Assembly (NCBI RefSeq): GCF_052055485.1
Contig: NZ_CP197171.1
Location: forward strand, 3,224,001-3,288,000
Direction of reading: 5' to 3'
DNA length: 64,000 bases
From: Amphibacillus sp052055485
GTDB taxonomy: Bacteria > Bacillota > Bacilli > Bacillales > Amphibacillaceae
A model generated the notes under the pieces. That model did not search any database and had not been told where the DNA came from. It worked only from the letters and a program-made list of their open reading frames with translations. Position 1 is the stretch's first letter; every line of letters begins with the position of its first letter. A program made the translations under genes and the position numbers. Positions 17,828-27,231 of this stretch are shown piece after piece.

Positions 17828-19364
17828 TTTTAATTCCTCCTGCTTCAAAAGGTAACAGAATCGATTTAAGTTGATCTGACCACGAATTGGGTTCTTGTTT
17901 TCGAATCGTTTGTTCAGGTAACCATTGTTCTAATGTAAAACCACAGTGATCACAACAGTGGTATTTTGCTGGAGAAACATTTAGTTGAAAATTTTTAAAT
18001 AATTGTTCCCGACGACAATTGGAGGTATTTATCCACTCAAATAATTCATTAAACTTACGTATTTTATAGCGGTTGCGTGATTCAATTTTTCGAATGAATT
18101 CCTGCCTGATTGTTTGATCGAATCTTTTTATATCTACTTTATCTCCTTCTACTATCATACCAGTTTCTTCGAAAAAATTCTTGATAAAACGCCATTGTAT
18201 TTCATTTAAGCCCCAATAATTGATAAACGTCGCTTGGTCCAATTTAATGCTTTCCTTATTTATCTTCTTTTGGTCAATATGAATGATCAGCGTTTCTAAT
18301 ATATCAGCTGGAGGTAATTCGTTCATAATCAACCTTCGTGGAAGCTGTTCATCACCGGGGGCAACAAGTGTTATACTCACGCTAGCTAATTGGTCACGAC
18401 CGGCTCGACCGATTTCCTGAATAAAAGATTCTAGCTGGGTTGGGAGGTGATAATGAATGATTAAGCGAACATTTTGTTTATCAACACCCATCCCAAAGGC
18501 ACTTGTCGAGCAAATAATATCAATTTGATTTTCGATAAATTGCTCTTGAATAAGTATGCGTTCATTTGTTTCAAGCTCACTATGATAAAAAGCAATCCTT
18601 AACTGATTAAATTTTTTGCTTAATAATAAAGCTACACGTTCCGATTCTTTTCTACTTGAAAAATAAATAATCGTTGGAACAGCATATTTATTAAACAAAT
18701 CCATTAAAAATTCATCTTTTTCCCTTTGATGCGTAACATGTTGAACCATTAAGGCAATATTATCACGATCCATTTGGTAAATATGTTTTTTAAACGCAAT
18801 GGCTTTAAAATGGTTGACAATATCTTCTTGTACATCAGGAGTTGCAGTTGCTGTTAATGCTAATACAGTGGGATGATCCAGTTGCTCAATTATATCATTT
18901 AATTTCAAATAATCAGGACGAAATTCATGACCCCACTGAGAAATACAATGCGCCTCATCAACTACAAATAAAGCGATAGTTAATTGCCGTAATTTTCGCA
19001 TGACTATTTTGTTCCGGAGCATTTCAGGTGATAGATAAATCATCTTATATGTATGCAAATCGTTAAAAATTAAAGCCCGCTCATGGGTTGTATTAAAACT
19101 ATTTAAAGCAACAACTTTTTTAAATCCTCTTTTTTTAAGTTGCTTGACCTGATCTGTCATCAACGAAAGCAGTGGAGTCACAATAATGACCGTTCCCTTG
19201 ATCATAAAAGCGGGTAATTGATAGCATAAGGATTTTCCAGAACCAGTTGGTAATGTAGCAAAGACATGCTTTTTCTGTAAGACATCTTCGATAATGTCTC
19301 TTTGTCCAAGACGAAAAGAATCGTAGCCAAAATATTTTTTTAACATGTTTTCTAATTGATCCAT
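17820..19364 (-). CDS. RecQ-family DNA helicase (RecS type)
   Basis: A 514-residue SF2 3'-5' DNA helicase. Walker A is in TLPTGSGKSLCYQL (near residue 35), the DEAH box is in VVDEAHCISQWGHEFR, and motif VI is in QEIGRAGRD. The RQC zinc site is formed by NCRRE and CCDHCG near 430-455. It lacks the C-terminal HRDC domain of long RecQ, like B. subtilis RecS. The start at 19364 follows GAGGAG; an upstream GTG lies inside that site. It follows ypbB by 11 bases. Confidence 0.93.
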   Translation of the reverse strand: MDQLENMLKKYFGYDSFRLGQRDIIEDVLQKKHVFATLPTGSGKSLCYQLPAFMIKGTVIIVTPLLSLMTDQVKQLKKRGFKKVVALNSFNTTHERALIFNDLHTYKMIYLSPEMLRNKIVMRKLRQLTIALFVVDEAHCISQWGHEFRPDYLKLNDIIEQLDHPTVLALTATATPDVQEDIVNHFKAIAFKKHIYQMDRDNIALMVQHVTHQREKDEFLMDLFNKYAVPTIIYFSSRKESERVALLLSKKFNQLRIAFYHSELETNERILIQEQFIENQIDIICSTSAFGMGVDKQNVRLIIHYHLPTQLESFIQEIGRAGRDQLASVSITLVAPGDEQLPRRLIMNELPPADILETLIIHIDQKKINKESIKLDQATFINYWGLNEIQWRFIKNFFEETGMIVEGDKVDIKRFDQTIRQEFIRKIESRNRYKIRKFNELFEWINTSNCRREQLFKNFQLNVSPAKYHCCDHCGFTLEQWLPEQTIRKQEPNSWSDQLKSILLPFEAGGIKNE

Positions 19365-19375
19365 AATAAAGCTCC

Positions 19376-20425
19376 TCACAACTTCACTAAACGGGCTCTA
19401 GCCATTGTTAATCGAATTTGAAAATAACTATAATGATCACCTAATAATTGCTTAATTGTCGATAAGCGATGATCTTCAACTTGGTTAATTTTAGCCAAAA
19501 TATACTTAAATGCCTCAGGTTCGATAAATGGCGCAATATTAAATTCCGGGATTGAATAGGTTAATTCAACAATATGATCTTCAATCGTACTCCTTTTTAA
19601 ACGACGTCTTTTCATTATCTGTTCGACAGAATAGCCTTGCAAGATCAATTGATATGTTTTTTCAGCTGATTGAGTCACAGTTGACTTTATCTGTTGTTGT
19701 TCTCTATTTGGAATAAATTTGAATAAAGGGTTAATTTGATTCATTTCTATGAAAGAAATAAGCTGATGATAGCTTGCTGTTAATAACAAATAGACATCAT
19801 GTATGGATAGATTATACTTTATCGCTACTTGTTGAATCGTTAAACCAAATCTTTGGTAACCTGTTAAGCGCTCAACAAAAATTTGAGCTTGCTGTTCATC
19901 AATTGTAGCTAGAAATTTTGCTAAATGACCATGAACTTTGCTTAACCAGTTTATAGTGTCTTGGTTGTGTTGATAATATTGTTTAACCCACTTTTGTATA
20001 ACAGAGCTATCAATAATCGGTTGAAATTGCTTATGATTCATCGATAAATTACTATATGTTTGTAAAGTTAAAAGCAAACGAGCCATAAAAGGTCCTGTTT
20101 TGTTAACATAATCGATTCCTTTAAATGCTTGGATCGGGTGATCATCCTTATGCTCATTTAAATACAGCTCTCCCATTTTAGTTAATTCTGCATGATTTTG
20201 ATCATCTATTCTAAGATAATTTTGTTCAATTAAATGAGCAAGTACCTGTTCAAATTCTCTACGTTTGAGTTGATTATATATTGCATATAAATTAGTCAAT
20301 TGATAGATATGGGCATCTTGGATCGTCTGCGCAGATCGTCTCCCGCTAAAAATATGGTAGATTGAAGCTGTACTGCGCTGGCCTTTTACAGAGCTAACTG
20401 CTAAAAGAATAAGATAATTAAACAT
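19376..20425 (-). CDS. ypbB: YpbB helix-turn-helix-type protein
   Basis: A 349-residue soluble protein with the size and place of Bacillus YpbB, always just upstream of recS. The C-terminal third has repeated RRRLKRSTIEDHIVELTYS and AFKYILAKINQ elements typical of the RecQ-associated HTH_40 domain, which in other bacteria is fused to RecQ. This suggests that it works together with the short helicase downstream. The Shine-Dalgarno is weak (GGGTG). Confidence 0.85.
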   Translation of the reverse strand: MFNYLILLAVSSVKGQRSTASIYHIFSGRRSAQTIQDAHIYQLTNLYAIYNQLKRREFEQVLAHLIEQNYLRIDDQNHAELTKMGELYLNEHKDDHPIQAFKGIDYVNKTGPFMARLLLTLQTYSNLSMNHKQFQPIIDSSVIQKWVKQYYQHNQDTINWLSKVHGHLAKFLATIDEQQAQIFVERLTGYQRFGLTIQQVAIKYNLSIHDVYLLLTASYHQLISFIEMNQINPLFKFIPNREQQQIKSTVTQSAEKTYQLILQGYSVEQIMKRRRLKRSTIEDHIVELTYSIPEFNIAPFIEPEAFKYILAKINQVEDHRLSTIKQLLGDHYSYFQIRLTMARARLVKL

Positions 20426-20547
20426 AATCAGACACCCATTTCGCTAGGATTCTATTATATATCATAGCAATAATGGATCAATAATTCCATTTGAATTTAA
20501 CCAAATGAGGATATTTTACTGGCTATAGTTAAATTTATTTATCCTGC

Positions 20548-20942
20548 AAAAAGGCTGTTACAAAATGTATGATGTCCATCTTGCAATAACTTCTTTTTAT
20601 CTGTTAAATGATCTTATCATACAAAATCATTTATCCCCGACAGCCACTTACGAGAACCTATAGCAGAAAAGCTAAGTAAAATATACCTATTTCATTTTTT
20701 AGTCGAACTCCCTGCTTAAAAAGCCAAATAGAACACTGCTATTTCGTGCTTTGAGCAAAATACCGAGGTAAACACTGGATAGAGTCCTTCTATCATGCGT
20801 TTCAAGCAATATTCCAAGTCAAAATATCAGATAGTCCGCTTCTATCCCATTTTTTATCAATTTTCATTTCGAAAAGCCGAATAGAATGTATCTTTACAAA
20901 GAAAAGAGCTGTTACACAACATATCTTTCATTGTGTAACAGC
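20548..20942. repeat. Compound intergenic repeat, copy B
   Basis: A second copy of the element at 3215-3680, in the same orientation. It starts with GCTGTTACAAAATGTATGATG (from 20554). It has about four diverged units with an ATAG(A) box at 20728, 20779, 20831 and 20881 (spacing 50-52), two of them as GATAG-N-CTATC hairpins. It ends with a perfect 12-bp stem at 20908-20942. It fills most of the gap between the agmatine operon and ypbB. Confidence 0.82.
20908..20942 (-). terminator. Terminator hairpin of repeat copy B, after the agmatine operon
   Basis: Perfect 12-bp arms (20908-20919 and 20931-20942) with an 11-base loop are followed on the minus strand by TCTTTTCTTT. It lies 50 bases past the stop of the last agu gene. 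Confidence 0.8.
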
Positions 20943-20991
20943 CCCTTCCGCTTTTTAAATACAATACGGTGATGGTCCTTTTACTAGATTA

Positions 20992-22095
20992 CTATGCTTT
21001 TGGCTTTTGCAAAGTCATACAGTGAATATTTCCACCGCACAAGGACCATTCACGACTCCAGATTTTAATAATCTTGCGTTCTGGCATGAGTTCTTGTAAC
21101 ATTTCACAAGCTTTATCATCTAATGGATCATTGAATTGCGGCACGACTAAAGCATTATTAATCATATAGGCATTTACGTAGGTTACCGCTAATGGTAAGC
21201 CAGCTTCACGTGTAGCCGCCGTTTGACTGATATCGATCCCTTCATTTTCTTCTTCTGTAATGTACAAGATTTCTGGGATTGGAATTTTATGAATTTCCAA
21301 TTTACGTCCTTTGGCGTCTGTTTCTTTACTTAAAATATCATAAGCTTCTTTTAATGGTTTATATTGTGGGTTATTAACATCATCTGTCCACGAAAGAGCT
21401 ACAACTCCTGGACGGACGAAGAAACAAACATCATCAATATGTCCATCAGTTTCATCAAAAGCCATACCATCTTTTAACCATATCACTTTTTCCAAATTCA
21501 AATATTCTTTCAAGAGTTCCTCGACTTCATCTCTTGATTTTCCTGGATTCCGATTTTCATTTACAACACTGTTTTCTGTCACAATCAGTGTACCTTCACC
21601 GTCTACTTGAATCGCACCACCTTCTACAATGAGTTTATCTGTCGCATCATAACGATCAATATTATCTAATTCTAGAAGCTTTTGTGCAAATTGACTGTCT
21701 AATTTCCATGGAAAATACAACCCTTCATCCAAACCGCCATAGGCATTAAAGTCCCAGTTGACACCGCGTATTTCGCCTTTATCATTAATGACATAGAAAG
21801 GCCCTTTATCTTGTGCCCAAGAATCATCAGTCGACATTTCGATCACTTGTACTTCTTCAGGGATTCGCGCTCGACAATTCTCATATTGTTCGGCTGAACA
21901 GATCACTCGAATCGTTTCGTAAGGCATCATTTTCTTGACAACATCCACAAATACTTTTTGGGCAGGCTTACCACCAAAACGCCACGTATCTTGTCTTTCT
22001 GGCCAGATAATCCATGAGCATTCGTGTTCTTCATATTCCGCCGGCATTCTGAATCCATCTTTTTTGGGAGTGCTATCTTTTATTGTTCTTGCCAT
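20992..22095 (-). CDS. aguA: Agmatine deiminase paralogue, last gene of the operon
   Basis: A 367-residue guanidino-group-modifying enzyme fold protein. The catalytic Cys is in GGNIHCMT near the C-terminus and the catalytic His in DGHIDDV, so the core is kept. Agmatine deiminases turn agmatine into N-carbamoylputrescine plus ammonia. It differs from the neighbouring paralogue (23066-24163) at a conserved site: W-x-R-D reads WAQD, with Gln95 for Arg. Its place as second aguA after arcC matches Listeria, where only one of two paralogues is reported to be active. Activity here is therefore uncertain. Confidence 0.9.
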   Translation of the reverse strand: MARTIKDSTPKKDGFRMPAEYEEHECSWIIWPERQDTWRFGGKPAQKVFVDVVKKMMPYETIRVICSAEQYENCRARIPEEVQVIEMSTDDSWAQDKGPFYVINDKGEIRGVNWDFNAYGGLDEGLYFPWKLDSQFAQKLLELDNIDRYDATDKLIVEGGAIQVDGEGTLIVTENSVVNENRNPGKSRDEVEELLKEYLNLEKVIWLKDGMAFDETDGHIDDVCFFVRPGVVALSWTDDVNNPQYKPLKEAYDILSKETDAKGRKLEIHKIPIPEILYITEEENEGIDISQTAATREAGLPLAVTYVNAYMINNALVVPQFNDPLDDKACEMLQELMPERKIIKIWSREWSLCGGNIHCMTLQKPKA

Positions 22096-22118
22096 TTTAA
22101 AACCATTCCTTTCTTTTT

Positions 22119-23051
22119 CTACATTGTGATTGTTGTACCACTTTTGTTCAATATTGCTTGCGATGCTTGGTCTAAAGAGGCAATCACCGCTTTTCTTCCC
22201 AATTTCGTTTGAGCAAATTCAATTCCTGCTTCAACTTTTGGCAGCATACTGCCAGCAGCAAATTGTTGCTCTTTAATATAGTGTCTCATCTCCTCTATCG
22301 TTGTATTTTTTAAAGCCTTTTGATTTTTACTGCCAAAATTGACAAATACATGATCAACTGCAGTCAAAATAATAAAAATATCTGCATCAACTAATTCTGC
22401 CATTTTAGCAGCAGCAAAATCTTTATCAATAACAGCGTCTACACCATGATAACGACCATCACTATAGGCAATCGGGATTCCACCACCCCCACAAGCAATG
22501 ACGATTTGATTATTTTCAACAAGTAGTTTTAAACTTATCTTTTCATAAATATCAATGGGTTTTGGTGAAGCAACGACTCTGCGCCAGCCACGTCCAGCGT
22601 CTTCTTTATAAACCCGTTCACTATTGAGCATTAATTTTTTAGCTGTTTCCTCATCATAATAAGAACCAATCGGCTTCGTAGGATTAGAAAAAGCCACATC
22701 TTGTGAATCGACAACAACTTGTGTAAGCATCGTAACTACTGGTAAATTTTTAATACCACGGTTAACAAGTTCCTCATCGACAGCTTGTTGTAAATGATAA
22801 CCAATATAGCCTTGGCTCATCGCCGTACATTCGGGAAAAGGCATGAGGCTGTGCCCATTTTTTTGCTTAAGTTCTTCAAAAGCCAGTCGGATTTGACCAA
22901 CTTGTGGACCATTCCCATGACCGATCACTACTTGGTTTCCTGAAACAACCAGATCTACAATTGATTTGGCAGCTAGTTTTGCTCGAGATAGTTGTTCGTT
23001 TGCAGAATTCCCTAAAGAATTTCCACCTAATGCAATAACAATTCTAGCCAT
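22119..23051 (-). CDS. arcC: Carbamate kinase
   Basis: A 310-residue amino-acid-kinase-fold enzyme that makes ATP from carbamoyl phosphate and ADP, the energy-yielding last step of the agmatine pathway. Motifs: IVIALGGNSLG at the N-terminus, IGHGNGPQVGQIR near 45, and CGGGGIPIA near 190. In this pathway it would be called AguC. It sits between two aguA genes with gaps of 14 and 23 bases, clearly in the same transcript. Confidence 0.96.
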   Translation of the reverse strand: MARIVIALGGNSLGNSANEQLSRAKLAAKSIVDLVVSGNQVVIGHGNGPQVGQIRLAFEELKQKNGHSLMPFPECTAMSQGYIGYHLQQAVDEELVNRGIKNLPVVTMLTQVVVDSQDVAFSNPTKPIGSYYDEETAKKLMLNSERVYKEDAGRGWRRVVASPKPIDIYEKISLKLLVENNQIVIACGGGGIPIAYSDGRYHGVDAVIDKDFAAAKMAELVDADIFIILTAVDHVFVNFGSKNQKALKNTTIEEMRHYIKEQQFAAGSMLPKVEAGIEFAQTKLGRKAVIASLDQASQAILNKSGTTITM

Positions 23052-23065
23052 CGTCTTTCATCCTC

Positions 23066-24163
23066 CTAGCGTTTTGGCTGTTGTTGTGTAATACAATGGA
23101 TATTGCCCCCACCGTAAACAACTTCAACAGTATTAACACCAACGATTTCTTTATCCGGGAAGATTTCTTCCATTTGTGTTAATGCCAGTTCATCATTGAC
23201 ATCGCCATATTGCGGTACGATAATTCCATCATTAGTGATCAAGAAATTTAAATAGGATGCAATGCAGGTGTCACCATCTTCGCGCGGAATTGTTCCTTCC
23301 ACAAGATCAATTTTAAATTCTCCTTTGATCATCACTTCTTTTTCTGGACAGCAAACTTTATGAACCTTTAACTTTCGCCCTTTAGCATCTGTCATTTCAG
23401 ATAAACGCTTGTAAGCATCTTGGGCCGCATCATAAAAAGGGCTTAGCTTATCATCAGTATAAATGCAAGCCACTTCACCTGGTCGAACAAAACAAGCAAC
23501 ATCGTCAACATGACCATTGGTTTCATCTGGATCAATTCCGTCTGTTAACCACAAGACTTTTTCACAATTTAGATAATCACAAAGTTTCTGTTCAATTTCT
23601 TCTTTACTTAATTCAGGATTACGCCCTTCACTTAATAAACACATTTCTGTCGTTAACACTGTCCCTTCGCCATCAACATGGATAGATCCACCTTCTAAGA
23701 CAAAATCATCTGTTCGATAAGAATCAACTTTTTCAATCTCACAAATCTTTTGTGCCACTAAATCATCTTGATCCCATGGAAAATAAAGACCATCGACTAA
23801 ACCTCCCCAAGCATTAAATTTCCAATCAACTGCCCGTAGTTCGCCTTTGTCATTTGTTAAGAAAGCTGGTCCAGAGTCACGTACCCAAGAATCATTATTC
23901 GACATTTCATAAACCGTGATTTCCGGCGGCAGTAGTTGCCGACAATTCTGAAATTGTTGTTGGGAAACTAAAACATTCATCGGAGTAAATTTGCTAATTA
24001 CTTTAGCAACTTCGGCAAAAGCGTCTTGAGCAGGTTTCCCACCATCACGCCAATTATCAGGTCGTTCCGGCCAAATCATCCAAACCTTTTCTTGTGCTTC
24101 AAATTCAGCTGGCATTCTAAAACCATCTTGTTTCGGAGTTGAACCTTTTATTCTTTTAGCCAT
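23066..24163 (-). CDS. aguA: Agmatine deiminase, canonical copy
   Basis: A 365-residue agmatine deiminase. It has the conserved DSWVRDSGP (Arg95 kept), DETNGHVDD with the catalytic His, and GGGNIHCITQQ with the nucleophilic Cys. It hydrolyses agmatine to N-carbamoylputrescine and ammonia in the cytoplasm. It overlaps the end of the antiporter gene by eight bases and precedes arcC by 14. It looks like the main active copy of the two. They share the same architecture and clear identity, so the pair arose by duplication or joint transfer. Confidence 0.95.
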   Translation of the reverse strand: MAKRIKGSTPKQDGFRMPAEFEAQEKVWMIWPERPDNWRDGGKPAQDAFAEVAKVISKFTPMNVLVSQQQFQNCRQLLPPEITVYEMSNNDSWVRDSGPAFLTNDKGELRAVDWKFNAWGGLVDGLYFPWDQDDLVAQKICEIEKVDSYRTDDFVLEGGSIHVDGEGTVLTTEMCLLSEGRNPELSKEEIEQKLCDYLNCEKVLWLTDGIDPDETNGHVDDVACFVRPGEVACIYTDDKLSPFYDAAQDAYKRLSEMTDAKGRKLKVHKVCCPEKEVMIKGEFKIDLVEGTIPREDGDTCIASYLNFLITNDGIIVPQYGDVNDELALTQMEEIFPDKEIVGVNTVEVVYGGGNIHCITQQQPKR

Positions 24164-25532
24164 TTTTTTGCGCTCCTTCTTTTGTTATTTTTTTACACCA
24201 AATAATTACTTCTCCAACTAATACTAATAAAATCGAGCCGATTAAAATCGGGAGCTGTTCACTCAGTGTTTCAGAATCAAATTGCAAAGGAACTGCTGTA
24301 AATACCAAGGAAATAAGAATCAAAAGCATCGGCAAGATCATCAAGAATTTTAGAAAATTATCACTGCCGCTAACTTTAAATGGTCGAGGAGAACTTGGAT
24401 CAATTTTTCGCAATTTATAAAAAGCTGGAAATGCAGGTACATAAGCCAATAACACCATCACTAAATTGAGTGAAAAGAAAGCCCAGAATAGATCTTGATT
24501 AGGTAGTAGTGGTGCTATAATCACAATAATTGAGGCAATGCCCCCATTCATCAAGGAGGAACCAATCGGCATGCCATTCTTTTTACTAACTTTACCAAAC
24601 GGTTTTAACATATCACCTTGCTTGGCGGCGTAACAAGCTAGGCTGTTAACCCCAAATGACCAAGAGATCATATTCCCAAATAACGTTAATAAAAATAAGA
24701 ATGCCATTAAACCGATAAACCATCCATTATCTATACCAGTCAATAATTTAAAAGCATCCATTAATCCGCTACCTGTATTGATTTGATCAGCAGGAATAGC
24801 GACCCCAATTCCAAAAGCAGAGAAAAGATAAATGGCGGCAATTACAATTCCTGCAGTAATAATCGATTGCGGAATTTGTTTTTTAGGGTTCTTCATTTCG
24901 TCTGCCATCGTACAAATGACTTCAAAACCTAGCATATTGAATAGAATAACGGAAATAAAAGATAAACTTCTTAAATCAAAGGATGGCAATAATGATTGCA
25001 CTGTGACCTCATTAGCAACTCCCTTGGTTACCGCTGTATAGATTCCTAAAATCCCAATCAAAACGGCTAAAATTACTTTAATTACCGCAGCCCCATTTAA
25101 AATCCAGAGGCTATCGCTAACTGGATAATAACTCAACCAAATAACAATCCAGATAAATAATAATTCAATGACAATGGATAGCAATGTTCCGCTTCTAATA
25201 CCTGTCATTGCTTCAATCAAATCTGGACACACAACCGCCAATGACGCCATCCAAAGTGGAAAGTTGACCCAATAATACCATGAAACACGAGATCCCCATC
25301 TATGTCCGAATGCTTTCGTCACCCAATCATAGAGACCACCTTCGCTGGTATAAGTTGTTCCTAGTTCAGCAGAAATCAATCCATAAGGCAGTAAGAAGGC
25401 GATTAGTAGAAAAATCCACCAAAAATATTGTGAATTTCCAATTGATGCAGCTGGAGCAGCAGCTTCTGCAACGAAAACAACACAAATAACAGATAATATC
25501 GCACTTGTTAAGCTAAATTTATTTTTTTTCAC
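24156..25532 (-). CDS. aguD: Agmatine/putrescine antiporter (AguD type)
   Basis: A 458-residue APC-superfamily transporter with about 12 membrane helices; the N-terminal SAILSVICVVFVAEAAAPAAS is the first. By position between the carbamoyltransferase and the deiminase it is the agmatine-putrescine exchanger. It imports agmatine and exports the putrescine end product. The start is GTG at 25532, placed behind AAAGGAAG; the in-frame ATG at 25586 adds 18 Cys- and basic-rich residues and lacks a ribosome site. Confidence 0.92.
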   Translation of the reverse strand: MKKNKFSLTSAILSVICVVFVAEAAAPAASIGNSQYFWWIFLLIAFLLPYGLISAELGTTYTSEGGLYDWVTKAFGHRWGSRVSWYYWVNFPLWMASLAVVCPDLIEAMTGIRSGTLLSIVIELLFIWIVIWLSYYPVSDSLWILNGAAVIKVILAVLIGILGIYTAVTKGVANEVTVQSLLPSFDLRSLSFISVILFNMLGFEVICTMADEMKNPKKQIPQSIITAGIVIAAIYLFSAFGIGVAIPADQINTGSGLMDAFKLLTGIDNGWFIGLMAFLFLLTLFGNMISWSFGVNSLACYAAKQGDMLKPFGKVSKKNGMPIGSSLMNGGIASIIVIIAPLLPNQDLFWAFFSLNLVMVLLAYVPAFPAFYKLRKIDPSSPRPFKVSGSDNFLKFLMILPMLLILISLVFTAVPLQFDSETLSEQLPILIGSILLVLVGEVIIWCKKITKEGAQKNG

Positions 25533-25720
25533 TTTTTTTCTTCCTTTCCGTGATGAAAGGTTGCAATAATAACAACATTCAATCATTAAAACGATAAACC
25601 GTTTATGGTGTTATCAAAATTTGCTTTTCCAAAAATAAGAGACAGCTTAGATCAACATTTTATTAAAATTAATTAATAAGTTTAGGCAATTTATAGGTTT
25701 AATATTTTTACTAGTCGCTT

Positions 25721-26740
25721 TTATAAAACTGTCCCTAAGAAATTTTCCAAATCCTCTTTTGCCTTTGCTTGCTCTTGCAAATTAATCGGATTTTTTTCTA
25801 TATAGTCATTCATCAAGTAAACGAGTAAGCCTCGAATAGAAGTCAATCGATTCTCTGCTTCATCAAAACAGATTGAATTCGTACCATCCATCACTTCGTC
25901 AGTAACTTCTTCTCCTCTTGTAGCTGGTAAGCAATGCATGAATTTTGCATTTTCTCCTGCCTTTTTCATTAATGCTGTATCAACTTGATACTTAGGGAAG
26001 AAAATATCTCGTCGTTCTTCTTCAGAAAGCTCTGCCTCGTATAGGCCATACCACACATCTGTATACACAAAATCTGAGCCCACAATCGCTTTCTCATCGT
26101 CGGTTACCGTATAAGAGCCTCCAGAAGTTTGGCAAATCTGATCTAATTTTGCTTGATGATCTTTATTGAGCTGAAAACCTTTTGGACCAAAATGGACAAA
26201 ATCCATTCCCATTTTCGTCGTTATTAATCCTAATGAAAAACAGACCTGTGTTGCATCACCAATAAATGAAACTTTACAATTCTCTAGTTTTTTTCCTGCT
26301 GGCAAATGTTCGATCATCGTACACAAATCGCCTATTTCCTGGGTTGGATGATTATAATCCGACATTCCATTAATCACTGGAACAGCGGCGTATTCAGCCA
26401 AATCATTCACACTATGGTGACGTTCAACTCTTGCCATTAAGATATCAACTAAACGCCCTAAAACTTGGCTAGTATCTTCGATTGTTTCGTGACCGCCTAG
26501 TTGAATCTGACCGGGTGCTAAATATTGTGCATGTCCACCTAGTTGTGTCATTGCTGTTTCAAAGGAAACTCTGGTCCTGGTTGAACTTTGCTGAAAAATC
26601 ATTCCCAATGTTTTGTCTTTTAACAAGGGTGGATAAAAAGAATGGTTGACTGCTTTTTTAATTTTCAATGATAACTCACAAATGTGTAAAAGTTCCTCCT
26701 TTGAATAATTTTCTGTTGAAATAAAATCTTTTTTTTGCAT
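25721..26740 (-). CDS. aguB: Putrescine carbamoyltransferase
   Basis: A 339-residue transcarbamylase. The carbamoyl-phosphate motif SSTRTRVSFE is near 52, HPTQEIGDL near 130, and HCLPATRGEE near 270. The YGLYEAE segment is typical of putrescine rather than ornithine enzymes. It converts N-carbamoylputrescine and phosphate to putrescine and carbamoyl phosphate. It is the first gene of aguB-aguD-aguA-arcC-aguA, an order shared with Listeria. AGGAGG precedes the ATG. A 188-base gap to aguD is the only large gap in the operon. Confidence 0.94.
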   Translation of the reverse strand: MQKKDFISTENYSKEELLHICELSLKIKKAVNHSFYPPLLKDKTLGMIFQQSSTRTRVSFETAMTQLGGHAQYLAPGQIQLGGHETIEDTSQVLGRLVDILMARVERHHSVNDLAEYAAVPVINGMSDYNHPTQEIGDLCTMIEHLPAGKKLENCKVSFIGDATQVCFSLGLITTKMGMDFVHFGPKGFQLNKDHQAKLDQICQTSGGSYTVTDDEKAIVGSDFVYTDVWYGLYEAELSEEERRDIFFPKYQVDTALMKKAGENAKFMHCLPATRGEEVTDEVMDGTNSICFDEAENRLTSIRGLLVYLMNDYIEKNPINLQEQAKAKEDLENFLGTVL

Positions 26741-26812
26741 CTGTTTTCCTCCTTGTAAAATATATTTCAGAACATTTACAGCTCCAGCTTAATCAGCGAA
26801 TGCAGAGTTTAC

Positions 26813-26841
26813 TATAAACTCATGTATGTAAACGCTAACAA
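26813..26841 (-). promoter_or_regulatory. Likely sigma-A promoter of the agmatine operon
   Basis: On the minus strand, TTGTTA (26836-26841) and TTTATA (26813-26818) lie 17 bases apart, about 75 bases ahead of aguB. An inverted repeat, AGTTTA-CTA-TAAACT (26806-26820), overlaps the -10 and could be a regulator site. A cre site covers the -35. Confidence 0.6.
26827..26840. promoter_or_regulatory. cre site (CcpA) over the aguB promoter
   Basis: TGTAAACGCTAACA matches the catabolite-responsive element consensus (TGWAANCGNTNWCA) at every fixed position. It overlaps the -35 and spacer of the predicted aguB promoter, a repressing position. Carbon catabolite repression of agmatine operons is known in lactic acid bacteria. 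Confidence 0.85.
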
Positions 26842-26992
26842 TTATCTAAAACGTAATTGTTTACTTGATTTATTGATGTTTCTTTTCACTCATTTTTTCG
26901 TTTATTTAAAAAAGTTTAGCTGGGTTTAGAAAAGGTTGAGACACCACTCCGCTTTTATAAACCTGATTTTTAAAATAACCAAAAGTTTTGGA

Positions 26993-27036
26993 CAAAAAAA
27001 TAACCTATTTTAACTTATTGGCTGTTAAAATAGGTT
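26993..27036 (-). terminator. Terminator between aguR and aguB
   Basis: Perfect 13-bp arms (27002-27014 and 27024-27036) with a nine-base loop are followed on the minus strand by seven T residues. It ends the regulator transcript ahead of the aguB promoter. The remainder of 26841-27231 has no gene. Confidence 0.9.
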
Positions 27037-27231
27037 CCATATTTGTAAATAAACGGTTAACAACTTAACGAATGCTAAATAACAACAAGGTTTCGATAAA
27101 AAAATCTAAAAAAGGTTACTAGCAAATAAGCTAAAAGAGGCTTTACCCTGCATAGCCTAAAATCAAAATTAAAACACCGTAGTTAGCGCTAATTCATTAA
27201 AACTTGATACACAAGCTATAAGCCTCTTATT

